64,000 bases of DNA from Urophycis tenuis (GCA_036785325.1 JAXIVH010000028.1:5186946-5250945), one strand, 5' to 3'. Shown: positions 34,803 through 48,388, numbered from the stretch's first letter. The notes: a model not told the origin generated them from the letters alone. A program made the numbers and translations.

Positions 34803-37566
34803 AATTGAAAAGTTGAAGGTATGTTTTTAGCTGCTGGGTAGACTTCAGTCAACCTGACGCAGTTTTGTCTGTGAGCAACCAAATTGCTCGGGGATGGGCT
34901 CATTTTAAGCGGGGAAATCTAAGGTTCCCAACGGCGTATGGCAAGATTATATTGAGTCATGGGTCGTTGAAATACTAAGCTAATTAATTTCTGTTCTTTA
35001 TTGAAAGATTGATCTTAATTGAAACGTTGAAGGTATGTTTTTAGCTGCTGGGTAGACTTCAGTCAACCTGACGCAGTTTTGTCTGTGAGCAACCAGACTG
35101 CTCGCGGATGGGCTCATTTTAAGCGGGGAAATCTAAGCTTTCCAACGGCGTATGGCAAGACTATATTGACTCATTGGTCGTTGAAATACTAAGCTAATTA
35201 ATTTGTGATCTGTAAGGAAAGATTGATGTTAATTGAAACGTTGAAGGTATGTTTTTAGCTGCTGGGTAGACTTCAGTCAACCTGACACAGTTTTGTCTCT
35301 GAGCAACCAAATTGCTTGGGGATGGGCTCATTTTGAGCGGGGAAATCTAAGCTTTCCAACGGCGTATGGCAAGACTATATTGACTCATGGGTCGTTGAAA
35401 TACTAAGATAATTAATTTGTGTTCTGTAAGGAAAGATTGATGTTAATTGAAACGTTGAAGGTATGTTTTTAGCTGCTGGGTATACTTCACTCAACCTGAC
35501 ACAGTTTTGTCTGTGATCAACCAGACTGCTGGCGGATGGGCTCATTTTAAGCAGGGAAATCTAAGCTTTTCAACGGCGTATGGTAAGACTATATTCACCA
35601 AAGGGCCGTTGAAATACTAAGCTAATTAATTTGTGTTCTGTAAGGAAAGATTGATGTTAATTGAAACGTTAAAGGTATGTTTTTGGCTGCTGGGTAGACT
35701 TCATTCAACCTGACGCAGTTTAGTCTGTGATCAACCAGACTGCTCGCGGATGGGCTCATTTTAAGCGGGGAAATCTAAGCTTTCCAACGGCGTATGGCAA
35801 GACTATATTAACTCATGGGTCGTTGAAATACTAAGCTAATTAATTTGTGTTCTGTAAGGAAAGATTGATGTTAATTGAAACGTTGAAGGTATGTTTTTAG
35901 CTGCTGGGTAGACTTCAGTCAACCTGACGCAGTTTAGTCTGTGATCAACCAGACTGCTCGCGGATGGGCTCATTTTAAGCGGGGAAATCTAAGCTTTCCA
36001 ACGGCGTATGGCAAGACTATATTGACTCATGGGTCGTTTAAATACTAAGCTAATTAATTTGTGTTCTGTAAGGAAAGATTGATGTTAATTGAAACGTTGA
36101 AGGTATGTCTTAAGCTGCTGTGTAGACTTCAGTCAACCTGACGCAGTTTTGTCTGTGAGCAAGCAGACTGCTCGCGGATGGGCTCATTTTAAGCGGGGAA
36201 ATCTAAGCTTTCCAACGGCGTATGGCAAGACTATATTGACTCATTGGTCGTTGAAATACTAAGCTAATTAATTTGTGATCTGTAAGGAAAGATTGATGTT
36301 AATTGAAACGTTGAAGGTATGTTTTTAGCTGCTGGGTAGACTTCAGTCAACCTGACGCAGTTTAGTCTGTGATCAACCAGACTGCTCGCGGATGGGCTCA
36401 TTTTAAGCGGGGAAATCTAAGCTTTCCAACGGCGTATGGCAAGACTATATTGACTCATGGGTCGTTTAAATACTAAGCTAATTAATTTGTGTTCTGTAAG
36501 GAAAGATTGATGTTAATTGAAACGTTGAAGGTATGTCTTTAGCTGCTGTGTAGACTTCAGTCAACCTGACGCAGTTTTGTCTGTGAGCAAGCAGACTGCT
36601 CGCGGATGGGCTCATTTTAAGCGGGGAAATCTAAGCTTTCCAACGGCGTATGGCAAGACTATATTGACTCATTGGTCGTTGAAATACTAAGCTAATTAAT
36701 TTGTGATCTGTAAGGAAAGATTGATGTTAATTGAAACGTTGAAGGTATGTTTTTAGCTGCTGGGTAGACTTCAGTCAACCTGACGCAGTTTAGTCTGTGA
36801 TCAACCAGACTGCTCGCGGATGGGCTCATTTTAAGCGGGGAAATCTAAGCTTTTCAACGGCGTATGGCAAGACTATATTCACCAATGGCCCGTTGAAATA
36901 CTAAGCTAATTAATTTGTGTTCTGTAAGGAAAGATTGATGTCAATTGAAACGTTAAAGGTATGTTTTTAGCTGCTGGGTAGACTTCATTCAACCTGACGC
37001 AGTTTAGTCTGTGATCAACCAGACTGCTCGCGGATGGGCTCATTTTAAGCGGGGAAATCTAAGCTTTCCAACGGCGTATGTAAAGACTATATTGACTCAT
37101 GGGTCGTTGAAATACTAAGCTAATTAATTTGTGTTCTGTAAGGAAAGATTGATGTTAATTGAAACGTTGAAGGTATGTTTTTAGCTGCTGGGTAGACTTC
37201 AGTCAACCTGACGCAGTTTAGTCTGTGATCAACCAGACTGCTCGCGGATGGGCTCATTTTAAGCGGGGAAATCTAAGCTTTCCAACGGCGTATGGCAAGA
37301 GTATATTGACTCATGGGTCGTTGAAATACTAAGCTAATTAATTTGTGTTCTGTAAGGAAAGATTGATGTTAATTGAAACGTTGAAGGTATGTTTTTAGCT
37401 GCTGGGTAGACTGCAGTCAACCTGACGCAGTTTAGTCTGTGATCAACCAGACTGCTCGAGGATGGGCTCATTTTAAGCGGGGAAATCTAAGCTTTCCAAC
37501 GGCGTATGGCATGACTATATTTGCCCATGGGTCGTCGAAATAATAAGCTGATTCATGTGTGTTCTG
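34803..37566 (+). repeat. 214-bp satellite array, block 9 (13 monomers)
   Basis: 2,764 bp = 13 x 214 - 18. A two-monomer (428-bp) period is visible near 36.0-36.9 kb: the rare GTCGTTTAAATAC starts at 36,033 and 36,461, each followed by a CAAGCAGACTG monomer. The same pair occurs once near 28.2 kb. No gene is seen. Confidence 0.96.
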
Positions 37567-38539
37567 TTGGCTGTGGAAAGAAAATAGCACACAAGTCATA
37601 CCAAGTCACCTTTATTTTTCAGTGATAAACATTAATAAATAAACAGTATGGACATTGTATAAACAGTTGTATAAAAAGTGTAAACGGTATGAACAGTGTT
37701 CTTATAAAAGATATCAATATCAATACTGATCACGTGTGTATTTTATATTTCCAGGTTATTTGTTGATGAGCCAGAGCCTGTGACTCCCACCAACCGGCCC
37801 GTTCAGCCCACTGCGTTGTCGTCCTCCACCCGGCCGAAGCCTCCTGCGCCCACCCGCCTCCAGCCGAGGCCTCCTGCTGCGTCAGCCTGTGGCCCGCCCG
37901 CCCCCTGTGTCGGCAGCACCCATACCGCTGGTCCTCCCCGCACAGCCACAGGCCCCCTCCGTCCTGCTTCGTGGGCCATCCTGCAGCTGTCTCTGCAGTC
38001 ATCGTGTGTCAAAACCATTCAAACTTGTATATGGTAACATTTCAAAATGACACCAGCATAAATGAGGACCTTGCAATAGGTTGTGTGTTACATGACCCCC
38101 CTGGCATACAGCTGTATGTCTCTGTGAAGGTGGTTGTGAAGAACTGCATCCGGCTGAACAAGTACAAGTGCCGGTGAGGCAGCAACTCTCTCGAGGGGTT
38201 GCACGCCCACCTGGTTAACGCCATCCCTTCACAGCGATGTGGGATCATGCCGTTCCAAGTAAGTGATTAAATCACACACACACACACACACACACACACG
38301 CGCGCATATATACACACACACACACGCATATATACACACACATATATATATATACTTAAACATAGCTGACCCTTTTTTTCCCCCTTCTCGGGGATTATGC
38401 TCCCAGTTTTGATCTCGGACGTCTGGTCACTTATAGCATATAATAATATTCTATTACTGTTAAGCCAACTATGAATAATAAAACAGGCCAAAACATGTGT
38501 CCTTTATCATAGCTACACGTATTACAAAAAAAACGCGTG
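37567..38539 (+). repeat. gene-fragment cassette, copy 10 (973 bp)
   Basis: Short CA tract (about 38,272-38,354), interrupted at its start by ATCACAC and with CGCGCG before the ATATATACAC step. Confidence 0.95.
37755..38258 (+). pseudogene. dead exon relic, copy 10
   Basis: 504 bp with both shared lesions and no private change seen. Confidence 0.6.
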
Positions 38540-40662
38540 AATTGAAAAGTTGAAGGTATGTTTTTAGCTGCTGGGTAGACTTCAGTCAACCTGACGCAGT
38601 TTTGTCTGTGAGCAACCAAATTGCTCAGGGATGGGCTCATTTTAAGCGGGGAAATCTAAGGTTCCCAACGGCGTATGGCAAGATTATATTGAGTCATGGG
38701 TCGTTGAAATACTAAGCTAATTAATTTCTGTTCTTTATTGAAAGATTGATGTTAATTGAAACGTTGAAGGTATGTTTTTAGCTGCTGGGTAGACTTCAGT
38801 CAACCTGACGCAGTTTAGTCTGTGATCAACCAGACTGCTCGCGGATGGGCTCATTTTAAGCGGGGAAATCTAAGGTTCCCAACGGCGTATGGCAAGACTA
38901 TATTGAGTCATGGGTCGTTGAAATACTAAGCTAATTAATTCCTGTTCTTTATTGAAAGATTGATCTTAATTGAAACGTTGAAGGTATGTTTTTAGCTGCT
39001 GGGTAGACTTCAGTCAACCTGACGCAGTTTTGTCTGTGAGCAAGCAGACTGCTCGCGGATGGGCTCATTTTAAGCGGGGAAATCTAAGCTTTCCAACGGC
39101 GTATGGCAAGACTATATTGACTCATTGGTCGTTGAAATACTAAGCTAATTAATTTGTGATCTGTAAGGAAAGATTGATGTTAATTGAAACGTTGAAGGTA
39201 TGTTTTTAGCTGCTGGGTAGACTTCAGTCAACCTGACACAGTTTTGTCTCTGAGCAACCAAATTGCTTGGGGATGGGCTCATTATAAGCGGGGAAATCTA
39301 AGCTTTTCAACGGCGTATGGCAAGACTATATACACCAAAGGGCCTTTGAAATACTAAGCTAATTAATTTGTGTTCTGTAAGGAAAGATTGATGTTAATTG
39401 AAACGTTAAAGGTATGTTTTAAGCTGCTGGGTAGACTTCATTCAACCTGACGCAGTTTAGTCTGTGATCAACCAGACTGCTGGCGGATGGGCTCATTTTA
39501 AGCGGGGAAATCAAAGCTTTCCAACCGCCTATGGCAAGACTATATTGACTCATGGGTCATTGAAATACTAAGCTAATTAATTTGTGTTCTGTAAGGAAAG
39601 ATTGATGTTAATTGAAACGTTGAAGGTATGTTTTTAGCTGCTGGGTAGACTTCATTCAACCTGACGCAGTTTAGTCTGTGATCAACCAGACTGCTCGCGG
39701 ATGGGCTCATTTTAAGCGGGGAAATCTAAGCTTTCCAACGGCGTATGGAAAGACTATATTTACTCATGGGTCGTTGAAATACTAAGCTAATTAATTTGTG
39801 TTCTGTAAGGAAAGATTGATGTTAATTGAAACGTTGAAGGTATGTTTTTAGCTGCTGGGTAGACTTCAGTCAACCTGACGCAGTTTAGTCTGTGAGCAAC
39901 CAAATTGCTCAGGCATGGGCTCATTATAAGCGGGGGAAATCTAAGCTTTCCAACGGCGTATGGCAAGACTATATTCACCAAAGGGTCGTTGAAATACTAA
40001 GCTAATTAATTTGTGTTCTGTAAGGAAAGATTGATGTTAATTGAAACGTTAAAGGTATGTTTTTAGCTGCTGGGTAGACTTCATTCAACCTGACGCAGCT
40101 TAGTCTGTGATCAACCAGACTGCTCGCGGATGGGCTCATTTTAAGCGGGGAAATCTAAGCTTTCCAACGGCGTATGGCAAGACTATATTGACTCATGGGT
40201 CATTGAAATACTAAGCTAATTAATTTGTGTTCTGTAAGGAAAGATTGATGTTAATTGAAACGTTGAAGGTATGTTTTTAGCTGCTGGGTAGACTTCAGTC
40301 AACCTGACGCAGTTTAGTCTGTGATCAACCAGACTGCTCGCGGATGGGCTCATTTTAAGCGGGGAAATCTAAGCTTTCCAACGGCGTATGGCAAGAGTAT
40401 ATTGACTCATGGGTCGTTGAAATACTAAGCTAATTAATTTGTGTTCTGTAAGGAAAGATTGATGTTAATTGAAACGTTGAAGGTATGTTTTTAGCTGCTG
40501 TGTAGACTTCAGTCAACCTGACGCAGATTTGTCTGTGAGCAACCAAATTGCTCGCAGATGGGCTCATTTTAAACGGTGAAATCTAAGCTTTCCAACGACG
40601 TATGGCATGACTATATTTGCCCATGGGTCGTCGAAATAATAAGCTGATTCATGTGTGTTCTG
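38540..40662 (+). repeat. 214-bp satellite array, block 10 (10 monomers)
   Basis: 2,123 bp = 10 x 214 - 17. The +1 comes from GCGGGGGAAATC near 39,931. Two D-like monomers with AAGGTTCCCAACGG (about 38,656 and 38,870) are present, one of them away from the cassette edge. No gene is seen. Confidence 0.96.
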
Positions 40663-41364
40663 TTGGCTGTGGAAAGAAAATAGCACACAAGTCATACCAA
40701 GTCACCTTTATTTTTCAGTGATAAACATTAATAAATAAACAGTATGGACATTGTATAAACAGTTGTATAAAAAGTGTAAACGGTATGAACAGTGTTCTTA
40801 TAAAAGATATCAATATCAATACTGATCACGTGTGTATTTTATATTTCCAGGTTATTTGTTGATGAGCCAGAGCCTGTGACTCCCACCAACCGGCCCGTTC
40901 AGCCCACTGCGTTGTCGTCCTCCACCCGGCCGAAGCCTCCTGCGCCCACCCGCCTCCAGCCGAGGCCTCCTGCTGCGTCAGCCTGTGGCCCGCCCGCCCC
41001 CTGTGTCGGCAGCACCCATACCGCTGGTCCTCCCCGCACAGCCACAGGCCCCCTCCGTCCTGCTTCGTGGGCCATCCTGCAGCTGTCTCTGCAGTCATCG
41101 TGTGTCAAAACCATTCAAACTTGTATATGGTAACATTTCAAAATGACACCAGCATAAATGAGGACCTTGCAATAGGTTGTGTGTTACATGACCCCCCTGG
41201 CATACAGCTGTATGTCTCTGTGAAGGTGGTTGTGAAGAACTGCATCCGGCTGAACAAGTACAAGTGCCGGTGAGGCAGCAACTCTCTCGAGGGGTTGCAC
41301 GCCCACCTGGTTAACGCCATCCATTCACAGCGATGTGGGATCATGCCGTTCCAAGTAAGTGATT

Positions 41365-41420
<56 letters not shown>

Positions 41421-41653
41421 TATATACACACACACACACGCATAGATACACACACATATATATATATACTTAAACATAGCTGACCCTTTTTTTCCCCCTT
41501 CTCGGGGATTATGCTCCCAGTTTTGATCTCGGACGTCTGGTCACTTATAGCATATAATAATATTCTATTACTGTTAAGCCAACTATGAATAATAAAACAG
41601 GCCAAAACATGTGTCCTTTATCATAGCTACACGTATTACAAAAAAAACGCGTG
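40663..41653 (+). repeat. gene-fragment cassette, copy 11 (991 bp)
   Basis: GCATAGATACA subfamily, microsatellite about 41,369-41,468. Paired with copy 13 by the 9-kb duplication. Confidence 0.95.
40851..41354 (+). pseudogene. dead exon relic, copy 11
   Basis: 504 bp with shared lesions. CCATCCATTCACAG replaces CCATCCCTTCACAG, shared only with copy 13. Confidence 0.6.
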
Positions 41654-44600
41654 AATTGAAAAGTTGAAGGTATGTTTTTAGCTGCTGGGTAGACTTCAGT
41701 CAACCTGACGCAGTTTTGTCTGTGAGCAACCAAATTGCTCGGGGATGGGCTCATTTTAAGCGGGGAAATCTAAGGTTCCCAACGGCGTATGGCAAGATTA
41801 TATTGAGTCATGGGTCGTTGAAATACTAAGCTAATTAATTTCTGTTCTTTATTGAAAGATTGATCTTAATTGAAACGTTGAAGGTATGTTTTTAGCTGCT
41901 GGGTAGACTTCAGTCAACCTGACGCAGTTTTGTCTGTGAGCAACCAGACTGCTCGCGGATGGGCTCATTTTAAGCGGGGAAATCTAAGCTTTCCAACGGC
42001 ATATGGCAAGACTATATTGACTCATGGGTCGTTGAAATACTAAGCTAATTAATTTGTGATCTGTAAGGAAAGATTGATGTTAATTGAAACGTTGAAGGTA
42101 TGTTTTTAGCTGCTGGGTAGACTTCAGTCAACCTGACACAGTTTTGTCTCTGAGCAACCAGACTGCTCGCAGATGGGCTCATTTTAAGCGGGGAAATCTG
42201 AGCTTTCCAACGGCGTATGGCAAGACTATATTGACTCATGGGTCGTTGAAATACTAAGCTAATTAATTTGTGTTCTGTAAGGAAAGATTGATGTTAATTG
42301 AAACGTTGAAGGTATGTTTTTAGCTGCTGGGTAGACTTCAGTCAACCTGACGCAGTTTAGTCTGTTAGCAACTAAATTGCTCGGGGATGGGCTCATTATA
42401 AGCGGGGAAATCTAAGCTTTCCAACGGTGTATGGCAAGACTATATTCACCAAATGGTCGTTGAAATACTAAGCTAATTAATTTGTGTTCTGTAAGGAAAG
42501 ATTGATGTTAATTGAAACGTTGAAGGTATGTTTTTAGCCGCTGGGTAGACTTCAGTCAACCTGACGCAGTTTAGTCTGTGATCAACCAGACTGCTCGCGG
42601 ATGGGCTCATTTTAAGCGGGGAAATCTAAGGTTCCCAACGGCGTATGGCAAGACTATATTGAGTCATGGGTCGTTGAAATACTAAGCTAATTAATTCCTG
42701 TTCTTTATTGAAAGATTGATCTTAATTGAAACGTTGAAGGTATGTTTTTAGCTGCTGGGTAGACTTCAGTCAACCTGACGCAGTTTTGTCTGTGAGCAAG
42801 CAGACTGCTCGCGGATGGGCTCATTTTAAGCGGGGAAATCTAAGCTTTCCAACGGCGTATGGCAAGACTATATTGACTCATTGGTCGTTGAAATACTAAG
42901 CTAATTAATTTGTGATCTGTAAGGAAAGATTGATGTTAATTGAAACGTTGAAGGTATGTTTTTAGCTGCTGGGTAGACTTCAGTCAACCTGACACAGTTT
43001 TGTCTCTGAGCAACCAAATTGCTTGGGGATGGGCTCATTATAAGCGGGGAAATCTAAGCTTTTCAACGGCGTATGGCAAGACTATATACACCAAAGGGCC
43101 TTTGAAATACTAAGCTAATTAATTTGTGTTCTGTAAGGAAAGATTGATGTTAATTGAAACGTTGAAGGTATGTTTTTAGCTGCTGGGTAGACTTCAGTCA
43201 ACCTGACGCAGTTTAGTCTGTGATCAACCAGACTGCTCGCGGATGGGCTCATTTTGAGCGGGGAAATCTAAGCTTTCCAACGGCGTATGGCAAGACTATA
43301 TTGACTCATGGGTCGTTTAAATACTAAGCTAATTAATTTGTGTTCTGTAAGGAAAGATTGATGTTAATTGAAACGTTGAAGGTATGTCTTTAGCTGCTGT
43401 GTAGACTTCAGTCAACCTGACGCAGTTTTGTCTGTGAGCAAGCAGACTGCTCGCGGATGGGCTCATTTTAAGCGGGGAAATCTAAGCTTTCCAACGGCGT
43501 ATGGCAAGACTATATTGACTCATTGGTCGTTGAAATACTAAGCTAATTAATTTGTGATCTGTAAGGAAAGATTGATGTTAATTGAAACGTTGAAGGTATG
43601 TTTTTAGCTGCTGGGTAGACTTCAGTCAACCTGACACAGTTTTGTCTCTGAGCAACCAAATTGCTTGGGGATGGGCTCATTATAAGCGGGGAAATCTAAG
43701 CTTTTCAACGGCGTATGGCAAGACTATATTCACCAAAGGGTCTTTGAAATACTAAGCTAATTAATTTGTGTTCTGTAAGGAAAGATTGATGTTAATTGAA
43801 ACGTTAAAGGTATGTTTTTAGCTGCTGGGTAGACTTCATTCAACCTGACGCAGTTTAGTCTGTGATCAACCAGACTGCTCGCGGATGGGCTCATTTTAAG
43901 CGGGGAAATCTAAGCTTTCCAACGGCCTATGGCAAGACTATATTGACTCATGGGTCATTGAAATACTAAGCTAATTAATTTGTGTTCTGTAAGGAAAGAT
44001 TGATGTTAATTGAAACGTTGAAGGTATGTTTTTAGCTGCTGGGTAGACTTCAGTCAACCTGACGCAGTTTAGTCTGTGATCAACCAGACTGCTCGCGGAT
44101 GGGCTCATTTTAAGCGGGGAAATCTAAGCTTTTCAACGGCGTATGGCAAGACTATATTCACCAATGGCCCGTTGAAATACTAAGCTAATTAATTTGTGTT
44201 CTGTAAGGAAAGATTGATGTCAATTGAAACGTTAAAGGTATGTTTTTAGCTGCTGGGTAGACTTCATTCAACCTGACGCAGTTTAGTCTGTGATCAACCA
44301 GACTGCTCGCGGATGGGCTCATTTTAAGCGGGGAAATCTAAGCTTTCCAACGGCGTATGGAAAGACTATATTCACTCATGGGTCGTTGAAATACTAAGCT
44401 AATTAATTTGTGTTCTGTAAGGAAAGATTGATGTTAATTGAAACGTTGAAGGTATGTTTTTAGCTGCTGGGTAGACTTCAGTCAACCTGACGCAGTTTAG
44501 TCTGTGAGCAACCAAATTGCTCAGGGATGGGCTCATTATAAGCGGGGAAATCTAAGCTTTCCAACAGCGTATGGCAAGACTATATTCACTAAAGGGTCGT

Positions 44601-44845
44601 TGAAATACTAAGCTAATTAATTTGTGTTCTGTAAGGAAAGATTGATGTTAATTGAAACGTTGAAGGTATGTCTTTAGCTGCTGTGTAGACTTCAGTCAAC
44701 CTGACGCAGATTTGTCTGTGAGCAACCAAATTGCTCGGAGATGGGCTCATTTTAAACGGGGAAATCTAAGCTTTCCTACGACGTATGGCATGACTATATT
44801 TGCCCATGGGTCGTCGAAATAATAAGCTGATTCATGTGTGTTCTG
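41654..44845 (+). repeat. 214-bp satellite array, block 11 (15 monomers)
   Basis: 3,192 bp = 15 x 214 - 18. Includes rare monomers with GAAATCTGAGC (about 42,193), which removes a minus-strand TAG and lengthens a spurious minus-strand frame. Repeated in block 14 at offset 9,295. Confidence 0.96.
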
Positions 44846-45569
44846 TTGGCTGTGGAAAGAAAATAGCACACAAGTCATACCAAGTCACCTTTATTTTTCA
44901 GTGATAAACATTAATAAATAAACAGTATGGACATTGTATAAACAGTTGTATAAAAAGTGTAAACGGTATGAACAGTGTTCTTATAAAAGATATCAATATC
45001 AATACTGATCACGTGTGTATTTTATATTTCCAGGTTATTTGTTGATGAGCCAGAGCCTGTGACTCCCACCAACCGGCCCGTTCAGCCCACTGCGTTGTCG
45101 TCCTCCACCCAGCCGAAGCCTCCTGCGCCCACCCGCCTCCAGCCGAGGCCTCCTGCTGCGTCAGCCTGTGGCCCGCCCGCCCCCTGTGTCGGCAGCACCC
45201 ATACCGCTGGTCCTCCCCGCACAGCCACAGGCCCCCTCCGTCCTGCTTCGTGGGCCATCCTGCAGCTGTCTCTGCAGTCATCGTGTGTCAAAACCATTCA
45301 AACTTGTATATGGTAACATTTCAAAATGACACCAGCATAAATGAGGACCTTGCAATAGGTTGTGTGTTACATGACCCCCCTGGCATACAGCTGTATGTCT
45401 CTGTGAAGGTGGTTGTGAAGAACTGCATCCGGCTGAACAAGTACAAGTGCCGGTGAGGCAGCAACTCTCTCGAGGGGTTGCACGCCCACCTGGTTAACGC
45501 CATCCCTTCACAGCGATGTGGGATTATGCCGTTCCAAGTAAGTGATTAAAACACACACACACACACACA

Positions 45570-45600
<31 letters not shown>

Positions 45601-45838
45601 GCACATATATACAAACACACACACGCATATATACACACACATATATATATATACTTAAACATAGCTGACCCTTTTTTTCCCCCTTCTCGGGGATTATGCT
45701 CCCAGTTTTGATCTCGGACGTCTGGTCACTTATAGCATATAATAATATTCTATTACTGTTAAGCCAACTATGAATAATAAAACAGGCCAAAACATGTGTC
45801 CTTTATCATAGCTACACGTGTTACAAAAAAAACGCGTG
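44846..45838 (+). repeat. gene-fragment cassette, copy 12 (993 bp)
   Basis: Microsatellite about 45,552-45,653, carrying CATACAC and TACAAACAC interruptions found only here and in copy 14. The tail has ACACGTGTTAC instead of ACACGTATTAC. Confidence 0.95.
45034..45537 (+). pseudogene. dead exon relic, copy 12
   Basis: 504 bp with shared lesions. CACCCAGCCG (Arg to Gln in the proline-rich frame) and GGGATTATG near the 3' end are shared only with copy 14. Confidence 0.6.
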
Positions 45839-46846
45839 AATTGAAAAGTTGAAGGTATGTTTTTAGCTGCTGGGTAGACTTCAGTCAAACTGATGCAGTT
45901 TTGTCTGTGAACAACCAAATTGCTCGGGGATGGGCTCATTTTAAGCGGGGAAATCTAAGGTTCCCAACGGCATATGGCAAGACTATATTGAGTCATGGGT
46001 CGTTGAAATACTAAGCTAATTAATTTCTGTTCTTTATTGAAAGATTGATCTTAATTGAAACGTTGAAGGTATGTTTTTAGCTGCTGGGTAGACTTCAGTC
46101 AACCTGATGCAGTTTTGTCTGTGAGCGAGCAGACTGCTCGCGGATGGGCTCATTTTAAGCGGGGAAATCTAAGCTTTCCAACGGCGTATGGCAAGACTAT
46201 ATTGACTCATTGGTCGTTGAAATACTAAGCTAATTAATTTGTGATCTGTAAGGAAAGATTGATGTTAATTGAAACGTTGAAGGTATGTTTTTAGCTGCTG
46301 GGTAGACTTCAGTCAACCTGACACAGTTTTGTCTCTGAGCAACCAAATTGCTTGGGGATGGGCTCATTATAAGCGGGGAAATCTAAGCTTTTCAACGGCG
46401 TATGGCAAGACTATATTCACTAATGGCCCGTTGAAATACTAAGCTAATTAATTTGTGTTCTGTAAGGAAAGATTGATGTCAATTGAAACGTTAAAGGTAT
46501 GTTTTTAGCTGCTGGGTAGACTTCATTCAACCTGACGCAGTTTAGTCTGTGATCAACCAGACTGCTCGCGGATGGGCTCATTTTAAGCGGGGAAATCTAA
46601 GCTTTCCAACGGCGTATGGAAAGACTATATTGACTCATGGGTCGTTGAAATACTAAGCTAATTAATTTGTGTTCTGTAAGGAAAGATTGATGTTAATTGA
46701 AACGTTGAAGGTATGTTTTTAGCTGCTGGGTAGACTTCAGTCAACCTGACGCAGTTTAGTCTGTGAGCAACCAAATTGCTCAGGGATGGGCTCATTATAA
46801 GCGGGGAAATCTAAGCTTTCCAACGGCGTATGGCAAGACTATATTC
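45839..46846 (+). repeat. 214-bp satellite array, block 12 (left of the transposon)
   Basis: 1,008 bp of monomers ending in ATATTC (46,841-46,846), the left target-site copy. Together with block 13, minus one 6-bp target copy, the length is 1,692 bp = 8 x 214 - 20, so the transposon inserted into one otherwise continuous monomer. Confidence 0.95.
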
Positions 46847-47893
46847 TATGAGGGGCCGTTTAGGACTTAACTATTGAGACACTCTTACACTCACTACTGA
46901 GACACTCTCACACATACTAATGAAACACTCTTAGATTCACTATTGAAACGCTCTCACACTCACTATTGAAACACTCACACATACATACATACTCTGTAAA
47001 CCTATGCACGCTCATATATAAAACATTATACACACTCGTCTGAAACACTTACACATACATATGAGAAACACACACGCATACATATATACTTCCGTGTCAT
47101 ATACACATACATATGAAATGCTTGCATGCATACAAGTGAAACATTTATACGAATCTATCTGAAACACTCGTGCATTCACATATGAAAATGTTATACATAC
47201 ATATTGTTGAACACTACATTCATAACTGAATCTCTTGCATATGATTACAAAGATATAAAAAGTTTAGATGCATGTGCAAGTGTTTCATATATATTTGTAT
47301 AAATGTTTCAAATGTGTATGTATACGTTTTTTCAATTATAAGTGTGTATGCTCTCACATGAGGATGTGCAAGCGTTTCATAAGTATTCATACAAGTAATT
47401 TCAGTAGTGACCGTGAGAGCGTTTCAATAGTGTATGTGAGAGCGTTTCAATGGTGTATGTAAGAGCGTTTCAGTAGTATAGTATGTATGAATGAAATCTC
47501 ACTAGCATACGGAAGGTATCTCACTTTCACCGGAAGGCGGAAGTAACGAGTGCAGAATTTGAACAGCGAAAAATTTTGCGCTAATCTTAAAGTGATGGTT
47601 CGGAGTAAAATTCACCCAATAATCCAGCCAAATACCCCCTCAGATGCATTTTTAGCGACAGTCTATATTTATCAAGTTTAGGGGTATCAGCCGAATGGCT
47701 TAGTATTGGAGTGTCCGTGTGTATATCTCGTAAATTACCCCACTAATAATGCATGGATTGTTACCCAACTTCTGTAGTAGTACATATATGGTCTGTGCTC
47801 ACAAAACGAGGCATTTTAAAGTTTGTTAGTACACCAGGAGTTTATTTAAAGGAGCACTTTTCTGATAGCTTCAACTAGCTGTTGCTTCAACTA

Positions 47894-48172
47894 GGCTGGG
47901 TTATGCTTCGTTTATACTTCCGCGTCGACGCGACGCGGGGGGACGGCGGACCCTTTGCGGACCCTTTGCAGACCCTTTACGTCCTTGACGTGCACCTCCC
48001 CAAATCCTAGACGCGCGTCGAGGCGACGCCGTCTCTACGCCGTCCCAACGCGTTGGCTTTGGCTGTGATTGGTCCGCGAACTACATTGGCTGGAGATCGC
48101 TTTTCCGTTTTCCACTCGTAAACACCGCCACGGTGTAAACACAGCCTTGATAAATGCTTCGGCTGATTGGCG

Positions 48173-48238
<66 letters not shown>

Positions 48239-48388
48239 CGCCAATCAGTCGAAGCATATATATATAAAACTTTTGCATCCGTATGTAATAACCAGAATGG
48301 TCATTCTGGTCCCTCTACCGGTGTGGCAATGAATTGCATTTCGAGACGTAAACCCCACGCAATCCCTACGCAGAAGCATAAACCAGCC
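47894..48388 (+). mobile_element. nested Harbinger-like MITE, copy A
   Basis: 495-bp insert in the centre of the larger element. Its ends GGCTGGGTTATGCTTC and the complement of GGCTGGTTTATGCTTC match at 15 of 16 positions. Flanking CTA (47,891-47,893) and TTA (48,389-48,391) could be a decayed TWA target duplication as made by PIF/Harbinger elements. The left part (about 47,921-48,060) is CpG-rich with three 11-bp repeats of GGACCCTTTGC type at 47,948-47,980. ATTGG (inverted CCAAT) boxes occur at 48,068, 48,085 and 48,166. No ORF of its own is credible. The family call rests on end sequence and TWA-like flanks only. Confidence 0.5.
48154..48257. repeat. (AT)n-centred palindrome, copy A
   Basis: Arms 48,154-48,175 (ATGCTTCGGCTGATTGGCGACA) and 48,236-48,257 are inverted complements at 21 of 22 positions and enclose 60 bp of pure alternating AT. 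The whole ~104 bp can fold as one hairpin or cruciform. A second short AT run follows at about 48,255-48,266. Confidence 0.93.

Larger units (their letters stand above)
31530..35152 (+). repeat. 1.8-kb tandem duplication of cassette plus 4 monomers
   Basis: About 31,530-33,326 and 33,356-35,152 align at offset 1,826. They share GATGAACCAG in the exon relic and the longer A run, both absent elsewhere in the window. Confidence 0.85.

Noticed and set aside
47268..47462. Small cysteine-rich ORF in the transposon arm (MHVQVFHIYLYK...)
   Set aside because: The mirrored arm gives a similar peptide in reverse position, so it derives from arm repeats. No homology signal or initiation context.
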